64,000 nucleotides of DNA from Paenibacillus pasadenensis (GTDB lineage Bacteria > Bacillota > Bacilli > Paenibacillales > Paenibacillaceae), in assembly GCF_023715725.1 (NCBI RefSeq), contig NZ_JAMBOT010000013.1, positions 41,476 to 105,475 of the forward strand, written 5' to 3'. A model generated the notes under the pieces. That model was not told where the DNA came from. It saw only the letters and a program-made list of their open reading frames with translations, and ran no database searches. Positions within the stretch are counted from its first letter, which is position 1; every line of letters begins with the position of its first letter. Below, one piece after another: positions 9,066 to 21,046 of this stretch. Position numbers and translations under genes: made by a program.

Positions 9066-10223
9066 ATGACGGCTCCAGCGGCCATTTACGGGCATTGCAG
9101 CATACGCTTTCGACGGCTTCGGGACGTTTTTATAGCCAATTTTCAGGAACGGGGAGAGGTCGGCGCTGCGTTATGCGTCTATCAAGGCGGCGAAAAAGCC
9201 GTCGATCTTTGGGGCGGCGTTGCCCGTCCCGCTGACGATGCGGCTTGGCAAGCCAATACGCTCGTGTGCATGTTTTCCGTCGGCAAGTCGCTCGCGGTTC
9301 TCTGCACTTTGATGCTGGCCGATCGAGGCGTAATCGGACTTGACGCGCCGGTCGCGCGTTATTGGCCCGAATTCGCCCGCTGCGGCAAGTCTGCCATTAC
9401 GGTACGTATGCTGCTAGGAGGCTTGTCCGGCGTTCTCTACGCCGATGCCGCTCCGGACGGCGCAGGCTTGGATTGGGATGTTATGATTAAGGCGTTTGAA
9501 CGGCAGGTTCCGGCATGGGTGCCGGGAAAAGGCCACGCCTATCATTCCATGAGCCTCGGCTACCTGCTTGCGGAGCTAGTCTATCGGGCAGACGGCCGAA
9601 CGTTCAACCGTTTCCTGGCCGATGAAGTCACCGGACCTCTTGGCGCCGAGTTTGCATTCGGTCTAAACGATGAGCAAATCAGCCGCTGCGCCGATATTAT
9701 TTCGAATCCGGCGAATGTTTCGCTCAGCGAAATGTCCAACCCGAACACGCCTCTTGGACGGGCGTGGAGAATTACGCCCCAGTTGGAGGGCGGAGTGAAC
9801 AACGCTGAATTTCGGCGCGGCTTCCTCCCCTCCAGTAACGGTCACGGCACCGCGCGTGCGGTCGCAAAAATTTACGCGGCGTTGTCAGGCCAGCACATTG
9901 GAAAACGTCTGCTGTCCCCTCAAATGATTCATCTGGCCCGGCAGCAAATGTGGAACGGGATCGATGCTATGACCGGCAACCATTACCGCTACGGACTTGG
10001 CTTTTTTCTGCAAGGCTGCCCGCTGGTGCCACTAGGACCGAATAACAGCACCTTCGGCCATCCCGGACTAAGCGGTGCGCTTGCCTTTGCCGATCCCCTG
10101 GAGAGACTCTCGTTTTGTTACAGCCCCAACTTCATGGCCGGGGGCGCAGGCGTCGGAGACCGCTGCGAAGCGCTCGTTGATGCGCTTTACCGCGATATCG
10201 CCGCTGCCAGCAGCAGTGTGTAG
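9066..10223 (+). CDS. Beta-lactamase-fold serine hydrolase
   Basis: A 385-residue protein of the class C beta-lactamase/EstB-like family (penicillin-binding-protein fold). The SxxK motif is Ser71-Val-Gly-Lys74, the Tyr motif is in AYHSMSLGY, and an HPG triad in TFGHPGLSG replaces the KTG motif, as in EstB-type esterases. There is no signal peptide, so a cytoplasmic esterase or peptidase is more likely than antibiotic resistance. ATG at 9066 follows a GAGGGGGG ribosome site. It is a single-gene unit closed by the terminator at 10244. Confidence 0.85.
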   Translation: MTAPAAIYGHCSIRFRRLRDVFIANFQERGEVGAALCVYQGGEKAVDLWGGVARPADDAAWQANTLVCMFSVGKSLAVLCTLMLADRGVIGLDAPVARYWPEFARCGKSAITVRMLLGGLSGVLYADAAPDGAGLDWDVMIKAFERQVPAWVPGKGHAYHSMSLGYLLAELVYRADGRTFNRFLADEVTGPLGAEFAFGLNDEQISRCADIISNPANVSLSEMSNPNTPLGRAWRITPQLEGGVNNAEFRRGFLPSSNGHGTARAVAKIYAALSGQHIGKRLLSPQMIHLARQQMWNGIDAMTGNHYRYGLGFFLQGCPLVPLGPNNSTFGHPGLSGALAFADPLERLSFCYSPNFMAGGAGVGDRCEALVDALYRDIAAASSSV

Positions 10224-10243
10224 AACGTCTGAATAGCAAATTA

Positions 10244-10282
10244 AACAGGACGAAGGAGCCCTCGCGGCAGCTTCGTCCTGTT
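10244..10282. terminator. Bidirectional terminator between convergent genes
   Basis: A perfect 12-bp stem (AACAGGACGAAG pairing with CTTCGTCCTGTT) with a 15-base loop lies between the serine hydrolase and iolB stops. Confidence 0.85.
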
Positions 10283-10295
10283 CTTGTTAATGGAG

Positions 10296-11108
10296 TTATT
10301 TGACCGGCGCAGCCAGCCAGGCATGATCTTTATCGTTGTTAAACTTCCACACCCGCTTAGGCCCGGCCATAACGTTTAAATAATACACCTCGTAGCCGGG
10401 AGGCGCTGACACCGGATGGTAGCCGCGCGGCACGAGCACCGCTTCCCCGTTGTTTACGGCGAGCGTTTCGTTCAAGGAACGGTCGTCCGTATACACGCGC
10501 TGGACGGCAAAACCTTGCTCCGGCTGCACGCGGAAATAATACGTCTCCTCCAGGAAAGACTCCTCCGGAAGTGCGTCCCGGTCATGTTTATGAGGCGGAT
10601 AGCTCGACCAGTGTCCCTGCGGCGTGAACACCTCGACTACGAGCAAGGAGTCGGCTGGTTCGTTTTCCGGCAAAATGTTGTGAATCAAGCGTTCCACATT
10701 GCCCTGTCCGCGAATCTCCGCTCCAACATGCTCCGGCGCAATTAGGCGCGCTTCATGCGTTCCCAGGCCGGGTGCCTTGCAGAGCGCAACCTCCACATCG
10801 GTAAGCGCGGTCAGCTCATACTGGTCGTCATTCGGAACATAGACGCTGTAAGGCGGGATTTTTTCAAAAACGCTCATCCGCTCGCCGATATTCATGAACC
10901 GGCTGTGCTTCGTTGCCACATCCGCTTTGCCGCTGATGAGAACGAGGCAGATTTCCTGCGTTCCCGTTTCCCGCTGCAGGGATTGCCCTGCCTTTAATTG
11001 AACGACTTCAAAGCCGACATATGTCCAGCCCGCCGATTCCGGCGTAATGTTCAGCACAGAGCCGTCTTCGCGGGGTTCGCCAAGCGGTTTTACGAGCAGC
11101 TCCGCCAT
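10296..11108 (-). CDS. iolB: 5-deoxy-glucuronate isomerase
   Basis: A 270-residue bicupin enzyme converting 5-deoxy-glucuronate to 2-deoxy-5-keto-gluconate in myo-inositol breakdown. The C-terminal cupin metal site is visible as PPHKHD, EESFLEETYYFR and RGYHPVSAPPGY, and the length matches B. subtilis IolB. The ATG immediately follows the iolJ stop (TAG-ATG), so translation is probably coupled. It is the last gene of the operon. Confidence 0.95.
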   Translation of the reverse strand: MAELLVKPLGEPREDGSVLNITPESAGWTYVGFEVVQLKAGQSLQRETGTQEICLVLISGKADVATKHSRFMNIGERMSVFEKIPPYSVYVPNDDQYELTALTDVEVALCKAPGLGTHEARLIAPEHVGAEIRGQGNVERLIHNILPENEPADSLLVVEVFTPQGHWSSYPPHKHDRDALPEESFLEETYYFRVQPEQGFAVQRVYTDDRSLNETLAVNNGEAVLVPRGYHPVSAPPGYEVYYLNVMAGPKRVWKFNNDKDHAWLAAPVK

Positions 11109-11984
11109 CTAGGCCGTGCCTCCTGCTCTGCCCGAGCTTCCGAACAGGCGCATTTTGGCCTGAACCGACTCCTGAATCGCTTTTTTCGCCGGAACGAGAT
11201 AATGGCGGGGATCGTAAGCTTCCGGGTGCTCCTGCAAATAAACGCGAATGGCTTGTGTGCAAGCGATTTGGTTGTCGGTGTTGACGTTGATTTTGGCCGT
11301 GCCGAGTGAGATCGCGCGTAAAATCTCTTCGTCAGGCAAGCCGCTGCCGCCGTGCAGCACAAGCGGCAGACCAGTCAGCTGGCGGATTTCACCCATCCGG
11401 TCGAAGCCGAGCTTCGGCTGTCCCCGGTAGGGTCCATGCACCGAGCCGAGCGCCGGGGCGATGCAGTCAATGCCTGTTTCCCGCACCATCCGCACGCAGT
11501 CCTCGGTAACGGCGTACATCGCCTCCGCCTCGTCGACGACGATATCGTCCTCGCGCCCGGTAATGCGGCCAAGCTCCGCCTCCACGCTTGCGCCAAGCAC
11601 ATGGGCCGCTTCCGTCACACGCTGCGTGATGGCGATGTTCGTCTCCAAATCGTGATGGGACGCATCGATCATGACCGAGGTGAAGCCGGCGTGCAGCGCG
11701 CGGATGCATACCTCATAGGAGCTGCCGTGATCCAGATGAAGCGCAACCGGCACCTTCACCCCGTAATAGTCGATCAGCGATTTTACCATGCCCGCAATAA
11801 AATGAAGTCCGCCCATGTAGGGAATGTAGGCTTCGCTCACGCCCAAAATAACCGGCGATTTCTCCTCCTGCGCCGCCATCAGTATCGCCTGCGTAAACTC
11901 CAGGTTGTTCAGGTTAAACTGCCCAACCGCGTACTGTTTCGCTGCGCCTTCCTCCAGCATTTCTTTCATCGAAACGAGAGCCAA
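11109..11984 (-). CDS. iolJ: Class II aldolase for 2-deoxy-5-keto-gluconate 6-phosphate
   Basis: A 291-residue class II (zinc) aldolase of the fructose-bisphosphate aldolase family. Zinc ligands and phosphate-binding segments are visible: HLDHGSS, ASHHDLETNI, SVHGPYRG, LHGGSG and INVNTD. Within an iol operon it should cleave the sugar phosphate to dihydroxyacetone phosphate and malonate semialdehyde. TTG at 11984 is chosen over the in-frame GTG at 11993: AGGAG lies about nine bases upstream and the resulting MALVSMKE start resembles known IolJ proteins. Fba would be the alternative outside this context. Confidence 0.92.
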   Translation of the reverse strand: MALVSMKEMLEEGAAKQYAVGQFNLNNLEFTQAILMAAQEEKSPVILGVSEAYIPYMGGLHFIAGMVKSLIDYYGVKVPVALHLDHGSSYEVCIRALHAGFTSVMIDASHHDLETNIAITQRVTEAAHVLGASVEAELGRITGREDDIVVDEAEAMYAVTEDCVRMVRETGIDCIAPALGSVHGPYRGQPKLGFDRMGEIRQLTGLPLVLHGGSGLPDEEILRAISLGTAKINVNTDNQIACTQAIRVYLQEHPEAYDPRHYLVPAKKAIQESVQAKMRLFGSSGRAGGTA

Positions 11985-12114
11985 AATATCCACTCCTGTC
12001 TGCTATCTATATCCTTATTTGTGCGGGGATAGCTTCCTGCATCATCTTTTGCCTATCCAAAACTTCGCTTTAGGCGTTGGCGCCTGCATTTCGCTTGCGG
12101 ACGATTCCCGGTTG

Positions 12115-12310
12115 TTGAAGAAATAAGGCCGTTAATCGGGCTTATTTTCATCCATTCCCCGTGCCAATGAAGAATTAAGACCATAATCGGGCTTATTTCT
12201 GTAAAAACTGGGCTTTTCGCCTGAAATAAGACCTAAAATGGCCTTATTCCCCCTGCTTTCCGCAAATCGAGTCAATTTAAGGCCATAAATGGTCTACTTT
12301 GCTCTCAAAC
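12115..12310. repeat. 51-bp tandem hairpin array, 4 diverged units
   Basis: Four units begin near 12124, 12176, 12227 and 12278 (spacings 52, 51, 51). Each holds an imperfect inverted repeat resembling AATAAGGCC-loop-GGCTTATT. The array lies between iolA and iolJ inside the transcribed operon. The same stem and period recur at 24420-24915. Confidence 0.75.
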
Positions 12311-12567
12311 ACGCCTCAGGAGGATTGTACAGGTGCAACGTTAATATTCAACATGGTTGAATTCCGCCGAAGCCTCGTCCTTGAACTCAACCTTTCTGCT
12401 AGCCAATGGTCCGAGCTGTGGCGCCACTCCCGGCTGCAACCGCGGCTACCAGCCTCCGGCCTACTGGCCGCTTAGCAGCATCGGCTGCAGCCCCCCGAGC
12501 TCCAGCTCTAGCCGCCAGTGCTGGCTTTGAGCCTCCAGCCCCCGGCGTTCGGCGCTAATACCCCGTT
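12311..12567. other. Gene-free GC-rich stretch downstream of iolA
   Basis: No convincing ORF, promoter or terminator is visible. The sequence is rich in short repeated CCAGCC/GCTGCA-like words. With 12115-12310 it makes an unusually long (583 bp) gap inside an operon. Confidence 0.6.
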
Positions 12568-14010
12568 CTACCAGCGGGCTGTAACCATTTTTTTGCGCGT
12601 GTAGAACTCGATGCCGTCGCCGCCGTTGGCGTGCAGATCGCCGTAGAACGATTTTTTCCAGCCCGAGAACGGGAAAAATGCCATCGGAGCCGGGACACCA
12701 AGGTTAACGCCCAGCATGCCCGCTTCAATTGTTTCGCGGAACTGGCGCACATTGCTGCCGTCCTGGGTGAACAGGCAAGCGCCGTTAGCGAATTCCGAGT
12801 CGTTAGCCAGCTCTACCGCTTCCGCGAGCGTGGCGACGCGCGCAATGGACAGCACCGGCGCAAAAATCTCGTCCTTCCAGATTTTCATCTCGCTCGTCAC
12901 ATGGTCAAAAATCGTCGGGCCGACAAAGTATCCGTCGCCGCTCGCTGCCGCATCGGAGCGTCCGTCGCGCAGCAGCGCCGCGCCTTCGCTGACGCCAGCC
13001 TCAATGTAACCGAGCGTGCGGTCTTTATGGGAGCCGCGGATAACCGGGCCAAGAAACACATTTTCCTCTGCGCCGTTGCCAATCGTCAGATTGTTGGCGG
13101 CAGCCACCAGCTTCTCGATCAGCGGTTCAGCAACGTCGCCAACCGCAACCACGACGGCGCATGCCATACAGCGCTCTCCAGCGGAGCCGAAGGCCGCGTT
13201 AACGATTTGCTGCACAGCGCCGTCAAGATCGGCGTCCGGCATCACGATGCTGTGATTTTTTGCGCCAGCCAATGCTTGAACCCGCTTGCCGTGCGCGGTG
13301 CCTGTTTTATAGACATATTCCGCTACCGGCTGCGAGCCGACAAACGAAATCGCTTTGACGTCGTTATGCTCAAGCAGCCCGTTAACCACATCATGCGCGC
13401 CATGAACGACGTTCAGCACGCCGTCCGGCAGACCGGCTTCCTGCATCAGCTCAGCCAGACGGTTCGCCAGCAGCGGCGTGCGCTCCGAAGGCTTCAGCAC
13501 AAACGTATTGCCTAGCGCGATTGCCAGCGGGAACATCCAGCAAGGAACCATCATCGGGAAGTTGAACGGCGTAATGCCGCCGACAACGCCGATCGGATAG
13601 CGGAACATGCCGGATTCCACGTTCGTGGCGATCTCGGACAGCTGTTTGCCCATCATGTGCGAAGGAGCGCCAGCCGCAAACTCAACGCACTCGATGCCGC
13701 GCAGCACTTCGCCATGCGCTTCGGTGTAGTTTTTGCCGTTCTCACGCGTGATGATCCGGGCGAGCTCGTCCCAGTTGTCCACGAGCAGCTGCTGATATTT
13801 GAACATGACGCGGGCGCGGCGCGGAACCGCCGTGCGGCTCCACGATTGAAACGCCTGCTTGGAGTTCTGAACGGCTGCGTCTACATCCTCTTTGGAGGAA
13901 AGCGGAACCTGCGCGATCGTTTCGCCGGTTGCGGGATTGAATACAGCCTCGTATTGGCCGGAAACGGAATCGACCCATTGGCCGCCGATGAAGTTTTTCA
14001 AAGCAGTCAT
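12568..14010 (-). CDS. iolA: Methylmalonate/malonate semialdehyde dehydrogenase
   Basis: A 480-residue CoA-acylating aldehyde dehydrogenase that converts malonate semialdehyde to acetyl-CoA and CO2 with NAD in inositol catabolism. Visible are the cofactor-binding TPFNFPMM segment, catalytic Cys281 in GERCMA and the PFSGWKKS segment near the C-terminus. The Cys-Met-Ala context is typical of the MmsA/IolA class. ATG at 14010 has GGAG ten bases upstream and follows the iolC stop by 21 bases, in the same operon. Confidence 0.95.
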   Translation of the reverse strand: MTALKNFIGGQWVDSVSGQYEAVFNPATGETIAQVPLSSKEDVDAAVQNSKQAFQSWSRTAVPRRARVMFKYQQLLVDNWDELARIITRENGKNYTEAHGEVLRGIECVEFAAGAPSHMMGKQLSEIATNVESGMFRYPIGVVGGITPFNFPMMVPCWMFPLAIALGNTFVLKPSERTPLLANRLAELMQEAGLPDGVLNVVHGAHDVVNGLLEHNDVKAISFVGSQPVAEYVYKTGTAHGKRVQALAGAKNHSIVMPDADLDGAVQQIVNAAFGSAGERCMACAVVVAVGDVAEPLIEKLVAAANNLTIGNGAEENVFLGPVIRGSHKDRTLGYIEAGVSEGAALLRDGRSDAAASGDGYFVGPTIFDHVTSEMKIWKDEIFAPVLSIARVATLAEAVELANDSEFANGACLFTQDGSNVRQFRETIEAGMLGVNLGVPAPMAFFPFSGWKKSFYGDLHANGGDGIEFYTRKKMVTARW

Positions 14011-14031
14011 ATCGGAAATTCTCCTCTCGAA

Positions 14032-15027
14032 TTAGGCTTGCTTGGCTGCACGCATGAAATCGTCAACCTGCTGAAAAGTAGGCATCGCGTCAGAGCAGCT
14101 GTGGCTGGAAATGACGATGGAAGCGCAGGCGCTGCCAAACTCCATGCTGCGGCTGATCGTCCAGCCCTCCATCAGGCCGAAAATAAATCCGGCGGCGTAG
14201 GAATCGCCCGCTCCGAACGTTTTGATGACCTTGGCCGGGAAAATAGAGCCGCGATGCGAGCTGCCGTCCTTGCCGTAAGCGATTGAGCCGTCCTTGCCGT
14301 GTTTGATAATAACAATCTCCGCATGGTGGCCGAACCACTGCGAAGCGGTAAAAGCGTCACTGCGGTCGGCATTGCCGTCGAACTGCTCCAGCATGTCGAA
14401 CTCTTCGCGCGTGCCGATAATGATGTCGCTCTTTTCCGCTGCCGCATGATAATAAATAGCGGTTTCCTGCGGATTGGTCCATGTATAAGGGCGGTAATCG
14501 ATATCAAAAATGACCTTTGTGCCATGTTTACGCGCGTAGCGAAGCGCGAGCAGCACAGCTTCGCGGGAAGGACTTTTTGCCAGCGCCGTGCCGGAAACGA
14601 GCAGCACCTTGCTGCTAGCGATCAGCGCCTCATCCACCTCGCCGGGCTCCAGCTTAAGATCCGCTGCGTTGTCGCGGTACATCAGAATGCTGCAGTCCTC
14701 AGGGCTTTTAATTTCGGTAAAAGCAAGCCCTGTCACCGCTCCGGTCCGGTCCGTCGTCACGCTTGACGTCCCGATGCCGTTGTCCTCCAGATAACGGACG
14801 ATGAATCTTCCCATTTGATCGTCGGCGACTTTGCCGATAAAGGCGGACTTTTTGCCTAGCCGGGACATGCCGATGGCGATGTTGGCGGGAGAGCCGCCCA
14901 CGTATTTGGTAAACGTCATCGTTTCTTCCATCGGACGGTTGATTTCATTGGCATTCAGATCGATGCACAGCCGGCCGATCGCGACAAAATCAAGCGTTTT
15001 GCCGGCCGCAAATGATACGGACTCCAT
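14032..15027 (-). CDS. iolC: 5-dehydro-2-deoxygluconokinase
   Basis: A 331-residue PfkB-family sugar kinase phosphorylating 2-deoxy-5-keto-gluconate. The substrate loop YVGGSPANIA, the FDIDYRPYTW segment and the catalytic GAGDSYAAGF motif (Asp as base) are present. ATG at 15027 follows AGGGA. It sits between iolD and iolA with the same orientation. Confidence 0.95.
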   Translation of the reverse strand: MESVSFAAGKTLDFVAIGRLCIDLNANEINRPMEETMTFTKYVGGSPANIAIGMSRLGKKSAFIGKVADDQMGRFIVRYLEDNGIGTSSVTTDRTGAVTGLAFTEIKSPEDCSILMYRDNAADLKLEPGEVDEALIASSKVLLVSGTALAKSPSREAVLLALRYARKHGTKVIFDIDYRPYTWTNPQETAIYYHAAAEKSDIIIGTREEFDMLEQFDGNADRSDAFTASQWFGHHAEIVIIKHGKDGSIAYGKDGSSHRGSIFPAKVIKTFGAGDSYAAGFIFGLMEGWTISRSMEFGSACASIVISSHSCSDAMPTFQQVDDFMRAAKQA

Positions 15028-15106
15028 TTTGTTCCCTACTTTCTATCGCATGATGAGCTTAACGTGAAAAAGTGTCCGCTGCATCAAGACCGGCTCTTCA
15101 ATCGCT

Positions 15107-15228
15107 GCTGAACTCAGATTTCCTTGAATTTATCCTCCTGGAGAGGTGGCAATCCGACTTCAAAGGCGAACGCTGGCGCTTCTCCGGGCTCGGTCTTGGC
15201 TTCGCTCTTTCACGGGTATATGGAATTA
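15107..15228. repeat. Dispersed 120-bp intergenic repeat, copy A
   Basis: This iolD-iolC gap segment matches 24211-24334 over its length, sharing words such as GAGAGGTG, TCAAAGGCGAACGCTG and GCGCTTCTCC or close variants. Similarity is roughly three quarters by eye. No coding potential is evident. Confidence 0.7.
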
Positions 15229-15271
15229 ATGATTAATCGCATATGAGATTAACGAGCTTAAGAAATTTCGC

Positions 15272-17137
15272 TTAATAAGGGCGAGCCTCTTGGATTTTCT
15301 GCTTCATCTCGGCATGAGCCTTGAGCACTTTGCCGTCCGTCGATACCTCCGGTACGCCTACGTTCCACCAGGACTCGTACCCGCCGGTATTGGTGCCGGG
15401 CAGCACTTTGATTTCGACCAGCGCCGGTCCCGGCTCGGCTTTGGCTAGGCGGAGCGCCTGCTCCAGCTCTTCCGCATTGCGGGCAGTGAAGGCGGCTGCG
15501 CCCAAGCTGCGGGCGTGAGCGGCAAAATCAATCGGCATATAACCGCCGTTCAACCGGCCCGTCTCCTTGGCGCGGAACCGGAATTCGTTGCCGAAGCCGT
15601 CACTGCCATGGCCGCGCTGCAGGTTGTGAATGCACTGGAAGCCGTGGTTGTCAAACAGCACCACGGTCAGCTTCACGCCCTCCTGAACTGCGGTGACAAG
15701 CTCGGAATGCAGCATGAGGTAGCTGCCGTCGCCGACCATCGCGTATACTTCGCGGTCCGGCTCAGCCAGCGCCGCGCCAAAGGCGCCGCTCACTTCATAG
15801 CCCATGCAGGAGAAGCCGTACTCCATGTGGTACGTCTTTGGTTCCGTCGTCCGCCATACGCGGTGCAGATCGCCCGGCAGGCTTCCCGCCGCCGCTACGA
15901 TTACGCCGCGCGGGCCGACAAACTCGTTGACGATGCCAAGCGCCCGCGTCTGCGTGAATCCATCCGGACTCTCGAGCGCATACAAGCGGTCTACCTCGGC
16001 GTCCCACTCCGCTTTAAGCGCCTTTACCTCGCCCTCGGCATAACCGGAGCGGTAACCGTGCGCTTCCAGAGCTTCCCGCAGTGCGGTTAGCGCTTCGCGC
16101 GCGTCAGCTGTAAGGAATTCGCCCTGCATTTTGACGGAATCAAACGCACTGACGTTAATGTTCAGAAACGCCGCTTCCGGGTTGCGGAAGGCTGATTTGG
16201 AAGCGGTCGTAAAGTCGGAGTAACGGGTGCCGACGCCGATAATCAGATCCGCTTCAGCAGCGAGACGGTTTGCTGCGAGCGTGCCCGTCGTGCCAACGCC
16301 GCCTACGCTGAGCGGATGATTCCACGGCATCGCGCTTTTTCCGGCCTGCGTTTCCGCAACCGGGATGCCAAAAGCCTCGGCAAACTGAATTAGCTCGGCC
16401 GTTGCGCCGGAATAATGTACGCCGCCGCCTGCGATCAGCAGCGGTTTTTTCCGTCCGAGCAGAAGCTCGGCCGCTCTTGCAAGCGCGGCTGGCGCAGCGG
16501 GACGGCGGTCGATCACATGCACCCGCCGGGCGAAAAACGCCTCCGGGTAATCAAATGCTTCCGCCTGCACATCCTGCGGCAGCGCAAGCGTGACCGCGCC
16601 GGTATCCGCCGGATCGGTCAGCACGCGCATCGCCTGCAGCAGCGACGTCATCAGCTGCTCCGGGCGGACGATGCGGTCCCAGAACTTGCTGACGGGCTTG
16701 AACGGATCGTTCGCGGAGATGGAGTAGTCGCTCTGCACTTCAAGCTGCTGCAGCACCGGGTCCGGCTGGCGGGAAGCAAAGTTGTCGCCCGGCAGCAGCA
16801 GGACCGGAATGCGGTTCACTGTGGCGGTTGCGGCTCCGGTCACCATATTCAAAGCGCCTGGACCGATTGAAGTTGTGCAGGCAAAAATTTGCCTGCGGTT
16901 TTTCTGCTTGGCGAATGCCGCTGCAGCATGGACCATGCCCTGCTCGTTTTTCCCCTGCAGGAATTCCAGCTCGCCTGACTCGCGCTCCAGCGCCTCGCCG
17001 AGACCGGTCACGTTGCCGTGGCCAAAAATGCCCATTACGCCGCGGACAAACTTCGTTTCCACTCCGTCCACGGATATATACTGCTGATCGAGAAATCTCA
17101 GCAAAGCCTGCGCCATCGTTAATCGAATCGTTGTCAT
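15272..17137 (-). CDS. iolD: 3D-(3,5/4)-trihydroxycyclohexane-1,2-dione hydrolase
   Basis: A 621-residue thiamine-diphosphate enzyme of the acetolactate-synthase superfamily; IolD opens the inositol ring of the diketo intermediate. The N-terminal part has the EQGMVHAAAAFAK segment and the central domain the CoA-fold core. The C-terminal ThDP motif begins GDGSYLMLHSE and ends VVLFDN. It is the first iol gene in this transcription unit. The operon in view lacks iolG and iolE, so the first two pathway steps must be encoded elsewhere. Confidence 0.95.
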   Translation of the reverse strand: MTTIRLTMAQALLRFLDQQYISVDGVETKFVRGVMGIFGHGNVTGLGEALERESGELEFLQGKNEQGMVHAAAAFAKQKNRRQIFACTTSIGPGALNMVTGAATATVNRIPVLLLPGDNFASRQPDPVLQQLEVQSDYSISANDPFKPVSKFWDRIVRPEQLMTSLLQAMRVLTDPADTGAVTLALPQDVQAEAFDYPEAFFARRVHVIDRRPAAPAALARAAELLLGRKKPLLIAGGGVHYSGATAELIQFAEAFGIPVAETQAGKSAMPWNHPLSVGGVGTTGTLAANRLAAEADLIIGVGTRYSDFTTASKSAFRNPEAAFLNINVSAFDSVKMQGEFLTADAREALTALREALEAHGYRSGYAEGEVKALKAEWDAEVDRLYALESPDGFTQTRALGIVNEFVGPRGVIVAAAGSLPGDLHRVWRTTEPKTYHMEYGFSCMGYEVSGAFGAALAEPDREVYAMVGDGSYLMLHSELVTAVQEGVKLTVVLFDNHGFQCIHNLQRGHGSDGFGNEFRFRAKETGRLNGGYMPIDFAAHARSLGAAAFTARNAEELEQALRLAKAEPGPALVEIKVLPGTNTGGYESWWNVGVPEVSTDGKVLKAHAEMKQKIQEARPY

Positions 17138-17173
17138 AACAAAACCTCGGCTCTATTAAGTTTGGATGATGCG

Positions 17174-17202
17174 ATTATAGTGAATCGTTGACTGATAAAA
17201 TG
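17174..17202 (-). promoter_or_regulatory. Possible promoter for the iol operon
   Basis: TATAAT (17179-17174 on the minus strand) lies about 37 bases before the iolD start. The -35 region is poor at normal spacing (CATTTT at 17 bp). An IolR-type operator was not recognised. Confidence 0.3.
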
Positions 17203-17289
17203 GCCAGTAAGCCAAATTCAGGCTTCAGCTTACAGCGAATCCGCCACCGAGCTTCTTATCTGCCATGAGCGTTTTGGCGACTTTTGAAG

Positions 17290-17460
17290 TCTAACGCAAC
17301 TGAGCGAGCTTATTTAGCCTCAATCCGCCCATTTTAAAATGTAACGCAACTTATTTGGCTCTATAAACGCTAAATCACCCACAAAGTTAGCAAATAGCGC
17401 TTCTCAGTTGCTAAAGCTCGGAAACAAGCCATATTACCGAAATAACGCGCCTCAGTTGCG
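17290..17460. repeat. Imperfect intergenic repeats, period about 48-50 bp
   Basis: TAACGCAACT recurs at 17292 and 17342. The inverted form TCAGTTGC recurs at 17404 and 17452. The array lies upstream of iolD in a 730-bp gap (17138-17867) with no convincing gene. Confidence 0.5.
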
Positions 17461-17479
17461 CTAGCACTACTGGGGGCGG

Positions 17480-17550
17480 TGCGCTTCGCGAACAAGCACT
17501 GCTGAAGATGTACGCTTCGCGAATAGCACTACTGAAGACGTACGCTTCGC
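17480..17550. repeat. 30-bp direct repeats, three copies
   Basis: Three copies of a unit containing CGCTTCGCGAA, spaced 31 and 30 bases, with ACTGCTGAAGA or ACTACTGAAGA between them. Confidence 0.65.
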
Positions 17551-17612
17551 GAACAAGCCTCTCAACGCTCTCCGTGACGTACGGCTTAAGAAACCTGATC
17601 AAGCGGTATAGA

Positions 17613-17646
17613 GAAGCCCGCAAACCTTGCTGGGCTTGCGGGCTTC
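17613..17646. terminator. Strong hairpin downstream of the mannosidase cluster
   Basis: A perfect 11-bp stem, GAAGCCCGCAA pairing with TTGCGGGCTTC, with a 12-base loop. The flanks have no long T tract, so terminator function is only probable. Confidence 0.5.
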
Positions 17647-17651
17647 GAATT

Positions 17652-17830
17652 TCTTCAGATCGTTTGACGACACTGCGGATGCTAGGCTAAACTAACCCGA
17701 ATTTCTTGCAGATCGGCCCGCGAACTTTTAATGACGGTTACCCGCTTCGTCATTCTTGAAGATCGTTCGCGGCCTTTTGACGACGGTTACCTGCTTCGTC
17801 CCTCTTGCAGACCGCTTCGCTACCTAGCGA
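17652..17830. repeat. Tandem repeat, period about 50 bp, four units
   Basis: Units start with CTTCAGAT or CTTGCAGA-like words at 17653, 17705, 17755 and 17804. The middle units share GACGGTTACC-GCTTCGTC. The repeat ends near the GH38 stop codon. Confidence 0.6.
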
Positions 17831-17867
17831 CACCTCAACAGGTTCCCCGCCATCGCTCCGATCCAAG

Positions 17868-21005
<3,138 letters not shown>

Positions 21006-21046
21006 GTTAGCCTCACCTTTTTTCCCGGAATATGACTTCTATGCTT

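Noticed and set aside
9066..10223. Antibiotic-resistance beta-lactamase
   Set aside because: No signal peptide, and the third motif is HPG rather than KTG, as in EstB-like esterases.
12115..12310. Riboswitch
   Set aside because: Hairpins repeat with fixed spacing and do not show a known aptamer core; position is inside the operon rather than in a leader.
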